Below the pieces are notes generated by a model. The model searched no databases and was not told the origin of the DNA. It was given only the letters and a program-made list of their open reading frames with translations. Shown here one piece after another: positions 18,146 to 26,644 of a DNA stretch of 64,000 nt. The stretch covers positions 124,001 to 188,000 of the forward strand of contig NZ_JSEP01000010.1 in NCBI RefSeq assembly GCF_001624695.1. Reading direction: 5' to 3'. Both the position numbers and the translations under genes were made by a program. How positions within the stretch are numbered: position 1 is the stretch's first letter; the number at the start of each line of letters is the position of its first letter. Source of the DNA: Labrenzia sp. OB1 (lineage in GTDB: Bacteria > Pseudomonadota > Alphaproteobacteria > Rhizobiales > Stappiaceae).

Positions 18146-18868
18146 ATGAGCATTGTCGACATCAAGACCGACGAGGACATCGCCGGGAGCGGAGGCCCGG
18201 TCGAGGCCGATCCCTATCCCTGGCCGTTCGACGGGGACCTGAGACCGGAAAACACCGCCCTGATCGTGATTGACATGCAGACCGACTTCTGCGGGCCGGG
18301 CGGTTATGTGGATACGATGGGCTATGACCTGTCGCTGACCCGGGCGCCGATCGAGCCGATCCGCAAGGTCCTCGGCGCCATGCGTGGCAAGGGGTACCAC
18401 GTCATCCACACCAGGGAGGGGCACAGGCCCGATCTCGCGGACCTGCCGGCCAACAAGCGCTGGCGGTCTCGGCGCATCGGCGCGGGTATCGGCGACAGCG
18501 GCCCGTGCGGCAAGATCCTGGTGCGCGGCGAACCGGGCTGGGAAATCATTCCCGAGCTTGCACCGCTTTCGGGCGAGCCGGTCATCGACAAGCCGGGCAA
18601 GGGGTCTTTCTGCGCCACGGACCTTGAATTGCTGTTGCGCATGCGCGGCATCCGCAATCTGGTGCTGACCGGGATCACCACGGATGTGTGCGTTCACACC
18701 ACCATGCGCGAGGCAAACGACCGGGGGTTCGAATGCCTGATTCTCTCGGACTGCTGCGGGGCGACCGACAGGGGCAACCACGACGCGGCACTCAAGATGG
18801 TGACCATGCAGGGCGGGGTGTTCGGCGCGGTCGCCGATAGCCAGACCTTCCTCAAGGGGCTGTCCTGA
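18146..18868 (+). CDS. biuH: Biuret hydrolase (isochorismatase-like cysteine hydrolase)
   Basis: 240 residues. Biuret hydrolase converts biuret to allophanate and ammonia. As I recall the characterised Rhizobium leguminosarum BiuH, the resemblance is close through [67 protein letters not shown] and [19 protein letters not shown]. The triad falls at D43, K149 and C182, a constant +7 offset from the D36/K142/C175 remembered for BiuH, and the substrate-contacting Gln in [11 protein letters not shown] is kept. The paralogous triuret hydrolase TrtA is very similar, so biuret versus triuret cannot be settled by eye. Its stop overlaps the ATPase start by one base (TGATG). Confidence 0.85.
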   Translation: MSIVDIKTDEDIAGSGGPVEADPYPWPFDGDLRPENTALIVIDMQTDFCGPGGYVDTMGYDLSLTRAPIEPIRKVLGAMRGKGYHVIHTREGHRPDLADLPANKRWRSRRIGAGIGDSGPCGKILVRGEPGWEIIPELAPLSGEPVIDKPGKGSFCATDLELLLRMRGIRNLVLTGITTDVCVHTTMREANDRGFECLILSDCCGATDRGNHDAALKMVTMQGGVFGAVADSQTFLKGLS

Positions 18869-20412
18869 TGGCCGTGCTCCAATCCCGTCCAGAAGGCGCG
18901 CGCCGTGCCATCGGCCTTGAAACCATCGGCATGACCAAGGCCTTCGGCCCGCTCGTCGCACTGGACGATGTCTCCATAAGGGTCCGTCCGGGCTCCTTTC
19001 ACGCGCTGCTCGGAGAAAACGGCGCAGGCAAGTCGACCCTCGTGAAATGCGTGATGGGGTTCTACCAGCCGACAAGCGGATCCGCCCTCGTGAACGACCG
19101 GGAGGTGTCCATCCCCAATCCGAAGGCGGCCCACGCGCTCGGCATCGGCATGGTCTACCAGCACTTCACGCTGGTGCCCTCGCTCACGGCGGCCGAGAAC
19201 CTGGTGATATCGCGCGCCGACACTCCGGCGGTCATCGACTGGGCGAAGGAACGCAAGGCACTGGAAGCGTTTCTGGAGACAACCCCGTTCAAGGTTCCAC
19301 TCGACATGCCGGTATCCGGCCTCTCCGCCGGCGAAAAGCAGAAACTGGAAATCCTGAAACAGCTCTATCTCGACCAGAGTTTCCTGATCCTTGACGAACC
19401 GACCTCCGTGCTGACGCCGGACGAGGCCGACGAGGTGCTCGGGCTTCTGCGCGGCATGACGGAAGCCGGTGAACTGACCATCCTGATGATCACGCACAAG
19501 TTTCGGGAGGTCACCGCCTATGCGGACGAGGTGACCGTGCTGCGGCGCGGTCGCATGGTGGGCTCGGGCAAGGTCTCGGATCTTTCCATCGATGACATGA
19601 GCCGCATGATGATCGGTGACACCGCGATCCGTGAAAGCGCGGCTCGCAAGGCGCATTCGGGCGAACCGCTGAAGCTCGAGATCGCGGGCCTCTTTGCCGA
19701 TGACGACGAGGAATTGCCCGCCCTCGAAGCCGTCAACCTCAAGGTTCGCTGCGGTGAAATCCTCGGCATTGCAGGCGTTTCGGGAAACGGCCAGTCCGAA
19801 TTGATCCAGGTTCTTTCCGGTCAGCGGCTGCCTTCGGACGGCCGGATCTTCATCGACGGCAAGCCTTATGAGCCTGAACGAAAGCTCATGGACAGTTTCA
19901 AGGTATTCGGGTTTTCCGAGGAACCCTTGCGCAATGCGGCGGTGCCACGCATGAGTGTCGCGGAAAACATGGCTTTCCGGACCTTCGACAAGGTGCCGAT
20001 CTCGCCGTTCCGGGGGTGGCTGTCGCCGTCGCCGATGCTCAAGAAGGCACGGGATCTGATCGCCGCCTACCGGGTCAAGACGCCCTCGACGGAAGAGCCG
20101 ATCGAAAACCTGTCCGGCGGCAACGTGCAACGTGCGATCCTGGCGCGCGAGATCTCGGGCGAGGTGGAGGTACTGATCGTCGCCAATCCGTGTTTCGGGC
20201 TCGATTTCGCGTCCGTTGCGGAGATTCGGGCCCAGATCATGGACCAGCGCAACCGGGGCGCTGCGGTGCTGCTGGTGTCCGAGGATCTCGACGAGATCCT
20301 TGAACTCGCCGACACGGTCGCGGTGATGTCGGAAGGCCGGATCACCTACACCTCGCCGATGGACCGGACCGACCGGGCGACCATCGGTCACGCCATGGCG
20401 GGGCATCACTGA
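18868..20412 (+). CDS. BMP-type ABC transporter ATP-binding protein, duplicated (YufO-like)
   Basis: 514-residue double ATPase of the sugar/nucleoside importer type. NBD1 is canonical: Walker [10 protein letters not shown], signature [13 protein letters not shown], Walker B LILDEPT. NBD2 is degenerate as in YufO and RbsA: its Walker A is GVSGNGQSE and its signature [15 protein letters not shown]. It powers the two permeases at 15067-17102. The gene overlaps both neighbours by one base (TGATG), so it is embedded between the two cysteine hydrolases in one transcript. Confidence 0.92.
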   Translation: MAVLQSRPEGARRAIGLETIGMTKAFGPLVALDDVSIRVRPGSFHALLGENGAGKSTLVKCVMGFYQPTSGSALVNDREVSIPNPKAAHALGIGMVYQHFTLVPSLTAAENLVISRADTPAVIDWAKERKALEAFLETTPFKVPLDMPVSGLSAGEKQKLEILKQLYLDQSFLILDEPTSVLTPDEADEVLGLLRGMTEAGELTILMITHKFREVTAYADEVTVLRRGRMVGSGKVSDLSIDDMSRMMIGDTAIRESAARKAHSGEPLKLEIAGLFADDDEELPALEAVNLKVRCGEILGIAGVSGNGQSELIQVLSGQRLPSDGRIFIDGKPYEPERKLMDSFKVFGFSEEPLRNAAVPRMSVAENMAFRTFDKVPISPFRGWLSPSPMLKKARDLIAAYRVKTPSTEEPIENLSGGNVQRAILAREISGEVEVLIVANPCFGLDFASVAEIRAQIMDQRNRGAAVLLVSEDLDEILELADTVAVMSEGRITYTSPMDRTDRATIGHAMAGHH

Positions 20413-21092
20413 TGATCACCGTCGAAGCGCATCCATTCGCCTTTGCCTTCGATCCCGCTTCGGTGGCCTTGATCGTGATCGACATGCAGAGGGATTTCAT
20501 TGAGCCCGGCGGCTTCGGGGAAACCCTGGGCAATGACGTCTCGCATCTGCAACGGGTGATCCAGCCGACCGCCGACCTTCTGGCCTTGTTCCGCCGGGAA
20601 GGCTGGCCGGTCATCCATACACGCGAGGATCATCTCCCCGATCTCTCCGACTGCCCGCCTGCCAAACGCGAGCGCGGTTCGCCGAGCTTGAGGATCGGTG
20701 ATCCGGGGCCCATGGGCCGGATCCTTGTCCGGGGAGAACCGGGGGCCGATATTGTTCCCGCCTGCGCTCCGGTCGACGGCGAGATCGTTATCGACAAGCC
20801 GGGCAAGGGCGCTTTCCACGCGACCGATCTCGGCGGCGTTCTGGCGAAGCTTGGCGTCAGGAGCCTTGTCTTCGCGGGCGTGACGACGGAAGTCTGCGTC
20901 CAGACCACCATGCGCGAGGCGAATGACCGCGGTTTCGAATGCCTGCTGATCGAGGAGGCAACGGAAAGCTATTTTCCGGAATTCAAGGCCGCTACGCTGG
21001 AGATGATCCGCGCCCAGGGCGCAATTGTCGGCTGGACGGCACCGCTGGCCGCCCTGGAACGCGCGGTTGAAAGGGAGCAGGTCAATGGATGA
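20412..21092 (+). CDS. Second isochorismatase-like cysteine hydrolase (candidate triuret/ureide amidohydrolase)
   Basis: 226 residues, a clear but divergent paralog of the BiuH gene at 18146. It shares [45 protein letters not shown] and [22 protein letters not shown]. The catalytic residues should be D24, K129 and C162. It lacks the DPYPWP N-terminus of BiuH. Its 3' end overlaps the AtzG start by 8 bp, so it is coupled to AtzG-AtzE. A related enzyme, TrtA, makes carboxybiuret from triuret, and carboxybiuret is the AtzE substrate. I infer that this protein feeds AtzGE with a carboxylated ureide. The substrate is unproven; biuret, triuret or another carbamoyl compound remain possible. Confidence 0.8.
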   Translation: MITVEAHPFAFAFDPASVALIVIDMQRDFIEPGGFGETLGNDVSHLQRVIQPTADLLALFRREGWPVIHTREDHLPDLSDCPPAKRERGSPSLRIGDPGPMGRILVRGEPGADIVPACAPVDGEIVIDKPGKGAFHATDLGGVLAKLGVRSLVFAGVTTEVCVQTTMREANDRGFECLLIEEATESYFPEFKAATLEMIRAQGAIVGWTAPLAALERAVEREQVNG

Positions 21093-21270
21093 AACGTTCG
21101 ATGCGGGGACTTATGTCGCGCAGATGGAAAAGGTGATGGGCCTCGCCGTAGATGATGACTGGCGCGAGGGGGTGGAGGCCAACATGGCGGCGACCGCAAG
21201 GGCGGCCGAACTGGTGCTTGCCTTCCCGCTGGAGGAAGAGGTCGAGGCCGCGCCGGTGTTCGTGCCATGA
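21085..21270 (+). CDS. atzG: AtzG-like small subunit of carboxybiuret hydrolase (DUF4089)
   Basis: 61-residue acidic helical protein. In Pseudomonas sp. ADP the equivalent AtzG is required for soluble, active AtzE, and the two form a heterocomplex resembling GatC with GatA. The pattern ([43 protein letters not shown]) fits DUF4089/AtzG and the equivalent HpxX of oxalurate clusters. It overlaps the upstream hydrolase by 8 bp and atzE by 4 bp, giving the stoichiometric coupling expected of a complex. The start ATG 21085 has GGAGCAGG just upstream. Confidence 0.85.
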   Translation: MDETFDAGTYVAQMEKVMGLAVDDDWREGVEANMAATARAAELVLAFPLEEEVEAAPVFVP

Positions 21271-22676
21271 CAGGTCTTCCAGGTGATCTGACCAACCCGA
21301 CGGCGGCTCAAACGGTGAAAGCCGTCAGTAGCGGCGCCACCAGCGCCGAAGCGGTTGCGACCCACGCCCTCCAGACGGTCGACAGGCTCGATCCGTATAT
21401 CAACGCCTTCACGGACGTGACAGCCGACCGCGCCCTCGGTGAGGCAAGGGCGGTCGACGCGGCACTTGCACGGGGCGAGGATCTGCCGCTTGCCGGTGTC
21501 GCCTATGCGGTCAAGAACCTCTTCGACATGGAGGGCGTCACGACGCGGGCCGGGTCGAAAATCAACCGGGAAAACCCGCCGGCCAGGGCGGATGCGACCC
21601 TGATTGCCAGGCTCCGTTCCGCGGGGGCGGTGCTCATCGGCGGCTTGAACATGGGCGAATACGCCTATGATTTTACCGGTGAAAACGTCCATGACGGCAA
21701 TTGTCTCAATCCCCATGATACGACACGCATGTCGGGTGGATCGTCGTCCGGGTCCGGCGCTGCGGCCGCCGCCGGAATGGTCTCTGTCACCCTTGGATCG
21801 GACACCAACGGTTCGATCCGGGTGCCGTCGTCCTTTTGCGGCCTGTTCGGCCTGAAGCCGACCTTCGGGCGCCTCAGCCGCGCGGGAACCTTTCCCTTTG
21901 TCGGCGATCTCGATCACCTGGGTCCACTCGCCCGCACCGCGGAAGACCTGGCGCTTGTCTTCGATGTCATGCAGGGACCCGACAGCCGGGATCCGGCGCA
22001 GGCGGACCGGCCTTTTCTTGCCACGGTCCCGGAGCTGGCGAAGGGCATGGACGGGCTCAAGGTTGCCGTTGCCGGCGGTTATTTTCGGCAGAAGGGCATG
22101 CCGGCCGCCTTCCAGGCGGTGGACCGTATCGCCGAAGCGCTCGGAGGCGCGGACGAAATCGATATCCCGGAAGCTGCAAGGGCACGGGCATCGGCCTATG
22201 TCATCACGACGGCGCAGTCGTCGGCGCTCCATCTGGCGCGGATCCGGGCGCGTGCGGGCGATTTTGATCCCGATACACGCGACCGGTTTCTGTCAGGCGC
22301 CATGGTGCCGGCGGCCTGGGTGCAGCAGGCGCAGCGGTTCCGGAGCTGGTTCCGGACGATGATGCGCGACCTCTTCGAAAACGTCGATATCCTGCTGGCC
22401 CCGGCGACGCCGTTCCATGCCTTGCCGACGGGAACAAGGACGATCGTTCTGGATGGCGAAGAAATGCCGGCGCGGCCGAATATCGGTCTCTTCACGCAGC
22501 CGGTTTCCTTTGCAGGTCTGCCCGTGGTCACGGTTCCGGTATGGCTGCCGGGTGCGGATCTGCCGATCGGTGTCCAGGTGATCGCCAGGGCCTGGCGCGA
22601 GGATCTGGCGCTCAGGGTGGCGCACCATCTTCAGCTTGCCGGCGCAGCCGCCGCGCCGATCGCCAAACTCCGCTAG
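21267..22676 (+). CDS. atzE: 1-carboxybiuret hydrolase, amidase-signature (AtzE-like)
   Basis: 469-residue amidase-signature enzyme. The Ser-cisSer-Lys triad is K83 (YAVKNLFD), S159 (SGGSSSGSG) and S183 (SDTNGSIRVPSS), with the family's 24-residue serine spacing. The combination with an AtzG gene directly in front and an AtzH-type gene behind identifies the AtzE/HpxY subgroup: AtzE deaminates 1-carboxybiuret to 1,3-dicarboxyurea, and HpxY acts in oxalurate breakdown. Neighbouring BiuH favours the carboxybiuret role. No AtzD or TrzD cyanuric acid hydrolase is in the window, so the carboxybiuret must come from another route. Confidence 0.87.
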   Translation: MTGLPGDLTNPTAAQTVKAVSSGATSAEAVATHALQTVDRLDPYINAFTDVTADRALGEARAVDAALARGEDLPLAGVAYAVKNLFDMEGVTTRAGSKINRENPPARADATLIARLRSAGAVLIGGLNMGEYAYDFTGENVHDGNCLNPHDTTRMSGGSSSGSGAAAAAGMVSVTLGSDTNGSIRVPSSFCGLFGLKPTFGRLSRAGTFPFVGDLDHLGPLARTAEDLALVFDVMQGPDSRDPAQADRPFLATVPELAKGMDGLKVAVAGGYFRQKGMPAAFQAVDRIAEALGGADEIDIPEAARARASAYVITTAQSSALHLARIRARAGDFDPDTRDRFLSGAMVPAAWVQQAQRFRSWFRTMMRDLFENVDILLAPATPFHALPTGTRTIVLDGEEMPARPNIGLFTQPVSFAGLPVVTVPVWLPGADLPIGVQVIARAWREDLALRVAHHLQLAGAAAAPIAKLR

Positions 22677-22689
22677 AGGGAAGGGACAC

Positions 22690-23445
22690 ATGAACGAGGC
22701 ACGATGGGCTGGCCGCCACTCCGACAAGGATCTGGTCCGCAACCGCATCTGGGAAAACCTGGTCGACACCGGGGTCAATGTCGGGCCGGTGGACAGCCGG
22801 ATCCCGAATTTCGCAGGCGCGGATCTGGCCGCGCTCAATCTGTCGCGGCTGGACGCCTGGAAAGACGCCCGGACCGTCAAGTGCAATCCTGACCCGCCGC
22901 AGATCCCCGTCCGCTTGCGCGCGCTCTATGACGGCAAGATCGTCTACGCACCGGTTCCCGAACTCGTCAAACCGTTTCCCTTCGTGCGCCTCGATCCCGA
23001 ACGCCTGGAGAAAGAGGGCATCCAGTTCGAGCTGGCGGCCACGTCCCAGGGCTTTGTCGACTACGGCGAGCCGGTGGAATTCGAGGAGATGGAACCGCTC
23101 GACTTTGTCGTGGTCGGCTGCGTGGCTGTCACGAGGAACGGCGGACGCACCGGCAAGGGTGGTGGTTTCGCGGACCTTGAACTCGGCATATTCCGTGAAC
23201 TCGGCAAGCTTCGGACCGACACGCCGCTGACAACGACGGTGCATGCCTCGCAGGTCGTGGCCAATGCCGACGTCATCATGCAGGCCCATGACAGTGCGCT
23301 GCATTTCATAGCGACGGAAGGCGAACTGATCGATACCGCGACGCCTTATGCGCAACCGGCCGGGGTTGCCTGGGACTTCGTCCAGGAGGACCAGTACAGG
23401 GACATTCCTTTCCTCAAGACATTGCGTGAACGGATAGAGGCATGA
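22690..23445 (+). CDS. 5-formyltetrahydrofolate cyclo-ligase-like protein (COG0212 paralog)
   Basis: 251-residue MTHFS-like protein, longer than true 5-FCL enzymes (about 190). Recognisable are the N-terminal RNRIWENLVDTGVN helix, the Arg-rich centre and the late GRTGKGGGFADLELG loop. In folate cyclo-ligase this loop is the nucleotide-binding G-x-GKGYYD site; here GGGFADLE replaces GGYYDR. The COG0212 paralogs with this change have been linked genetically to thiamin/pyrimidine salvage rather than to folate. The gene sits between atzE and atzH, overlapping atzH by 4 bp, so it probably acts on the same compound. The ATG at 22690 has AGGGA upstream. Its reaction is unknown. Confidence 0.82.
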   Translation: MNEARWAGRHSDKDLVRNRIWENLVDTGVNVGPVDSRIPNFAGADLAALNLSRLDAWKDARTVKCNPDPPQIPVRLRALYDGKIVYAPVPELVKPFPFVRLDPERLEKEGIQFELAATSQGFVDYGEPVEFEEMEPLDFVVVGCVAVTRNGGRTGKGGGFADLELGIFRELGKLRTDTPLTTTVHASQVVANADVIMQAHDSALHFIATEGELIDTATPYAQPAGVAWDFVQEDQYRDIPFLKTLRERIEA

Positions 23446-23840
23446 CCAGCCCAATGGAGATCGACTTGCCCGAAATCAGGGCCGAAGTGGAAGCTGTCTT
23501 TGCCGAATACGAGACGGCGCTTGTGGCCAATGATGTGGAGGTTCTGGACCGGTTGTTCCTGAGGGCACCGACCACGATCCGCTATGGCGGCGGGGAAAAC
23601 CTTTACGGTTATGACGAAATCGCAGCCTTCCGGTCCGCCCGTTCGTCGAAAGGCCTGGCGCGGCGGCTCGCGCGAACCGTCATCACCACCTACGGCACCG
23701 ATGTCGCCACCGCATCGACCCTGTTCTACCGCGACAGCGCCCCCGGCAAGGTCGGCCGCCAGATGCAGACCTGGGTCCGCACCGCCGATGGCTGGCGCGT
23801 CGCCACAGCCCATGTGAGCGTCATCGATGCTCAACCCTGA
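23442..23840 (+). CDS. atzH: AtzH-like NTF2-fold protein (DUF3225; 1,3-dicarboxyurea decarboxylase candidate)
   Basis: 132-residue SnoaL/NTF2-like protein (EIRAEVEAVFAEYETALVANDVEVLDRLF...TTIRYGGGENLYGYDEIAAFRSAR). This is the AtzH/HpxZ family, which is encoded next to AtzE/HpxY-type amidases. AtzH has been described as decarboxylating 1,3-dicarboxyurea to allophanate, which would bridge AtzE to the AtzF encoded at 10765. It is the last gene of the sigma-54 operon; no clear terminator follows in the 209 bp before tRNA-Pro. Confidence 0.86.
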   Translation: MTSPMEIDLPEIRAEVEAVFAEYETALVANDVEVLDRLFLRAPTTIRYGGGENLYGYDEIAAFRSARSSKGLARRLARTVITTYGTDVATASTLFYRDSAPGKVGRQMQTWVRTADGWRVATAHVSVIDAQP

Positions 23841-24049
23841 ATTTGGCCCAACCCTGAATTTTGCAATGCCCAGATGCCCTTCAAACACGGCATCCCGGTT
23901 TCAAAAAAGTCTCGGTGTTTCGCGAACGCGCCCAACAACCGGTTGGGTGTGAAGCCGCGCGGTCTCCGGACAATCTTCTCCGAAACAGCGGCGCATTTCC
24001 CGCCGATGCGAAAAACTTTTTAAAATCAGCGTTGTAAATGAGAAAGAAA

Positions 24050-24126
24050 TGGTCGGAGTGAGAGGATTCGAACCTCCGACCCCCTCGTCCCGAACGAGGT
24101 GCGCTACCAGGCTGCGCTACACTCCG
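24050..24126 (-). tRNA. tRNA-Pro (anticodon CGG)
   Basis: A complete cloverleaf can be folded on the minus strand: acceptor CGGAGTG/CACTCCG, D arm with CCTGGTAGC, anticodon stem CCTCG/CGAGG with loop TTCGGGA (anticodon CGG at 34-36), T arm GGAGG-TTCGAAT-CCTCT, and encoded CCA at the 3' end. 77 nt including CCA. It bounds the ureide island, and a degenerate copy of its 3' half lies at 4282-4328. Confidence 0.96.
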
Positions 24127-24622
24127 ACATGATACCGGGCTGCATGGATTGAAGCCCACCGGGAACAGCGGGCAAGGCCACGCTGCGTGGAGCGTCATTT
24201 AGCAAAGCTGACCTCTTCCCGCAAGAGCTTTGCCTCGGCGCTGCCGCTTTTTTTGAATACCTTGAAAAACCGCAAGGAAACGGGCCGATCCGGCGCCGGG
24301 TTTCAAATAGGGAGACCGATCAGCCCGTCGGCCAAAAGCCCCGGCCGTTTCCCGCCGGCGCGTTTTCCTGCGGGGCCACGTGCGGCGCTGTCTTCAGGCG
24401 TGGCCGTACACCCAGAACCTTTCATACAGCCCTCACCGGCTTCCGGAGCGACCTGTCAGCCCCGCAAGATGCACCGTTTTGAAGAGGCCCTGGATAGCGC
24501 ATCGCCGCGCCTCCGGGCGCTAAAAATCCGTCTGGGGAAAACCGTGCCAGAGGGGAGGGGCAACAGCTACAGGAAGACTTGCGCAGATCAAGCGACATCG
24601 CTATACAGCGTTCCCACAGCGT
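24127..24622. other. Intergenic region between tRNA-Pro and tRNA-Gln
   Basis: 496 bp with no supportable gene. Open frames crossing it run through the tRNA-Gln gene and have no protein-like composition. It should contain the promoters of the two divergent tRNA genes; no repeat or strong hairpin was found. Confidence 0.5.
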
Positions 24623-24697
24623 TGGGGTGTAGCCAAGCGGTAAGGCACCGGTTTTTGGTACCGGCATGCGAAGGTTCGAATCCTTCCACCCCAGCCA
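24623..24697 (+). tRNA. tRNA-Gln (anticodon UUG)
   Basis: Cloverleaf with acceptor TGGGGTG/CACCCCA, D loop AAGCGGTAAGG, anticodon stem CCGGT/ACCGG with loop TTTTGGT (anticodon TTG), T arm GAAGG-TTCGAAT-CCTTC, and encoded GCCA. 75 nt. Low-complexity repeats and accessory genes begin about 70 bp after its 3' end, so it marks the chromosome/accessory border. Confidence 0.96.
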
Positions 24698-24769
24698 GTT
24701 TTCCTGAAAATTCGGTTTTGAATAGATCCGGCTTGAAACCGGGTTCGCATAATATGGAATGTGTGTAGC

Positions 24770-24841
24770 TGTAGCGCGCAACTTCACTTGGCATTTGTAG
24801 CGCGCAACTTCGTTTGGCATTTCGCGCAACTTCACTTGGCA
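24770..24841. repeat. Three direct repeats of CGCGCAACTTCACTTGGCA
   Basis: The core CGCGCAACTTC starts at 24775, 24801 and 24823 (spacings of 26 and 22 bp). Copy 2 has one two-base change (GT for AC), and copies 1 and 2 share the longer start TGTAG. An 18-bp inverted copy (TGCCAAGTGAAGTTGCGC) lies at 53309-53326. Just upstream, 24749-24770 repeats the TTCGCATAA...ATATGGAA end motif of the composite repeat family. Closely spaced direct repeats at one end and an inverted copy at the other are typical of transposase-binding ends, but the owner is not identified. Confidence 0.7.
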
Positions 24842-24884
24842 CCCAGATTGCCTAGCATGCCCCTCCTAAATTGGCCGAGCTAAG

Positions 24885-25901
24885 TTATTCGTGTGCACCA
24901 AGCTCTCCGTCGCTAACACGGTTGAAATTGAAACCAGTAAGCGTTGCGCATGGATTGATCGGGTCGCCCCACAACGCTCGGCGTTCTGCCTCAGGCTTTG
25001 CCCAGAAATGGCCAATGGCCGCGACATTGCCGAAATGAAGTACCAATTCTGAGGTTCGGAGAATTCGAGCCAGGCAAGATCTGGAAACCCATTCGCTGAC
25101 TGCTTCGAGTTTAGCGAGGTGGATGCGCACTTGCCGGTCAAACTCCTCAAGGTGCTGATTTTCGTGAAGGTGTTCGACGTCGCTACGAACGCGATACAAG
25201 TCGCCCATCAATTCGTGATGGTGAGGGCCAACGAATAGTTCAGTTCTGCTCTTGAATTGCCTGAGGGTTTGACCTTGTTTCGGAGCAATTAGCCCTTCAA
25301 TGCAGCGTGTGAACTGATGTATCCGCTCAAGGATACCACGCTCGCACCTCGCTTCCTGGTACAAATTCATGCAACGGTGCAGGCGCCACCTATTGTGATC
25401 AGTAGACTGACGCAATTTAGCAAGTCCCCTTGCAATTGGAAATGCATCCTGCAAATCTTTGCGTGATATCGGTCTATCATCGTGCACGATTGATGCCAAC
25501 GGAGGATCAATTGATCCAAACTGACGGACATCGATAACGCCGTTAACGCAGCTGCCTGTCGCTGTGAAGGCAGCATCCGTTGAACCGAACTTTCGGATTA
25601 GAGTGAGGCCCGTAAACCAGTCACCGACTGCCCCTTGCAAGCGCTTATTCTCTGCATCGAGAACGCTCGGCGATGTAGATGCCATTGTTGCTAGTAGGTA
25701 TAGACTGCACGATTCAATATCCTCAATTCGCAGGCTCCCAAGCCACAGCTTCCAATGTTCAGGAAACTCGAAATCGGCATTGGGAAGGCCAATTAAGCCA
25801 CCAGGGCACTCGAACCGGTTGATATCGTCGGTAATGCCGACATCTACGCCTATTAGTGCGAATTTCTGGTTGTTTTCAATCCAATCAGGTGCCTGCACCA
25901 C
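24885..25901 (-). CDS. Hypothetical protein with HEPN-like R-x4-H motif
   Basis: 338 residues starting at GTG 25901; not recognised by overall family. The C-terminal half is helical and contains RSDVEH at residues 239-244, the R-x4-H active-site pattern of HEPN RNases, preceded by a helix (GILERIHQFTRCIEGLIAP) like those in ApeA/Apea-like HEPN proteins. The N-terminal half (about 1-180) is of mixed composition with no motif I can name. It lies at the outer edge of the Mu-like element next to a SRAP gene, a spot where phages carry cargo. An RNase-type anti-phage role is possible but unproven. Confidence 0.65.
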   Translation of the reverse strand: MVQAPDWIENNQKFALIGVDVGITDDINRFECPGGLIGLPNADFEFPEHWKLWLGSLRIEDIESCSLYLLATMASTSPSVLDAENKRLQGAVGDWFTGLTLIRKFGSTDAAFTATGSCVNGVIDVRQFGSIDPPLASIVHDDRPISRKDLQDAFPIARGLAKLRQSTDHNRWRLHRCMNLYQEARCERGILERIHQFTRCIEGLIAPKQGQTLRQFKSRTELFVGPHHHELMGDLYRVRSDVEHLHENQHLEEFDRQVRIHLAKLEAVSEWVSRSCLARILRTSELVLHFGNVAAIGHFWAKPEAERRALWGDPINPCATLTGFNFNRVSDGELGAHE

Positions 25902-25929
25902 CGTAATACCTCAAAGTTTCGTTCGCATC

Positions 25930-26604
25930 CTAAACTTCCGCCTTCTCAATCGGCCTGGGATCGGCTTCCGTCTTCGAGGAGTTGATCGTCCGACCCACCC
26001 GATGGTACTCGAACTCTGAGCCTAGGCTATTGCCGAGCAATACCTTGGCGTCGGGAACAGGTGTGCCCGGATCAAGCCAGGCATCATATGCATCCTTATT
26101 CAGGCCAATCGGCATTCTGTTATGGACCTGATCAATCGGCGATACTGCCGGTGCTGTTAAGATTGTGAAGGATGTTACATCTAGTTTGTCATTGTAGGCC
26201 CACAGCCCCGCAAACGAGAACGGGGCACCATCCGGAAGATGGATAAACCACGGATCCCGGCCGCCATCCTCACCCTTGGTCCATTCGTACCAGCCATCGG
26301 CAGGCACCAAGCACCGGCGAGACTTGTATGCATCCCGAAAGGCCGGTTTCTTTTCCGCGTCTTCTGAGCGGGCATTGAACATCGGATATTTGGATTGAAG
26401 CTCTTTCGCCCAATGCGGCACAAGCCACCAGCGGCCGTCAGAGACTGTCTGGTTGCCGTCATTGTCGAGACGGACGAAGGGTGCTTCCTGGGTCGACGCA
26501 ATATTGTACCGCGCTGCCGTGTTGCGTGTGAGGTATTTGTCGTTCAAGCGATAAAGCCTGACGATCTCGCGCCACGGTCTGATTTGAGTAAAACGGCCAC
26601 ACAC
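25930..26604 (-). CDS. SOS response-associated peptidase / abasic-site DNA crosslinking protein (SRAP, YedK-like)
   Basis: 224-residue SRAP protein, which binds abasic sites in single-stranded DNA and forms a thiazolidine crosslink through its N-terminal Cys. The start must be GTG 26604, because only then is the catalytic Cys residue 2 (M/V-CGRF); the frame is open nine codons further upstream. Other active-site residues are N77 and R79 (FNARSED), E107 (GWYEW) and H161 (QVHNRMP). It is followed upstream on the same strand by a DNA methyltransferase and com, so it appears to be part of the phage cargo, although SRAP genes are also common in chromosomes. Confidence 0.92.
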   Translation of the reverse strand: MCGRFTQIRPWREIVRLYRLNDKYLTRNTAARYNIASTQEAPFVRLDNDGNQTVSDGRWWLVPHWAKELQSKYPMFNARSEDAEKKPAFRDAYKSRRCLVPADGWYEWTKGEDGGRDPWFIHLPDGAPFSFAGLWAYNDKLDVTSFTILTAPAVSPIDQVHNRMPIGLNKDAYDAWLDPGTPVPDAKVLLGNSLGSEFEYHRVGRTINSSKTEADPRPIEKAEV

Positions 26605-26644
26605 GCTTCGCAAACTCCATCCAAACAAGCCAATTAAAGGCTAT

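Noticed and set aside
17147-19075. 642-codon antisense open frame over formamidase and biuret hydrolase
   Set aside because: Both enzymes on the plus strand have intact catalytic residues; the antisense frame has no recognisable protein.
24187-24768. 193-codon open frame between the tRNA genes
   Set aside because: It reads straight through tRNA-Gln and has random composition.
24770-24841. Possible CRISPR array
   Set aside because: Only three units, spacers of 3-8 bases, and no cas genes in the window.
24834-24852. Second sigma-54-like sequence (TTGGCAC, five bases, TTGC)
   Set aside because: It arises from the third direct repeat, no gene starts downstream on the plus strand, and the G after TGGCAC is missing.
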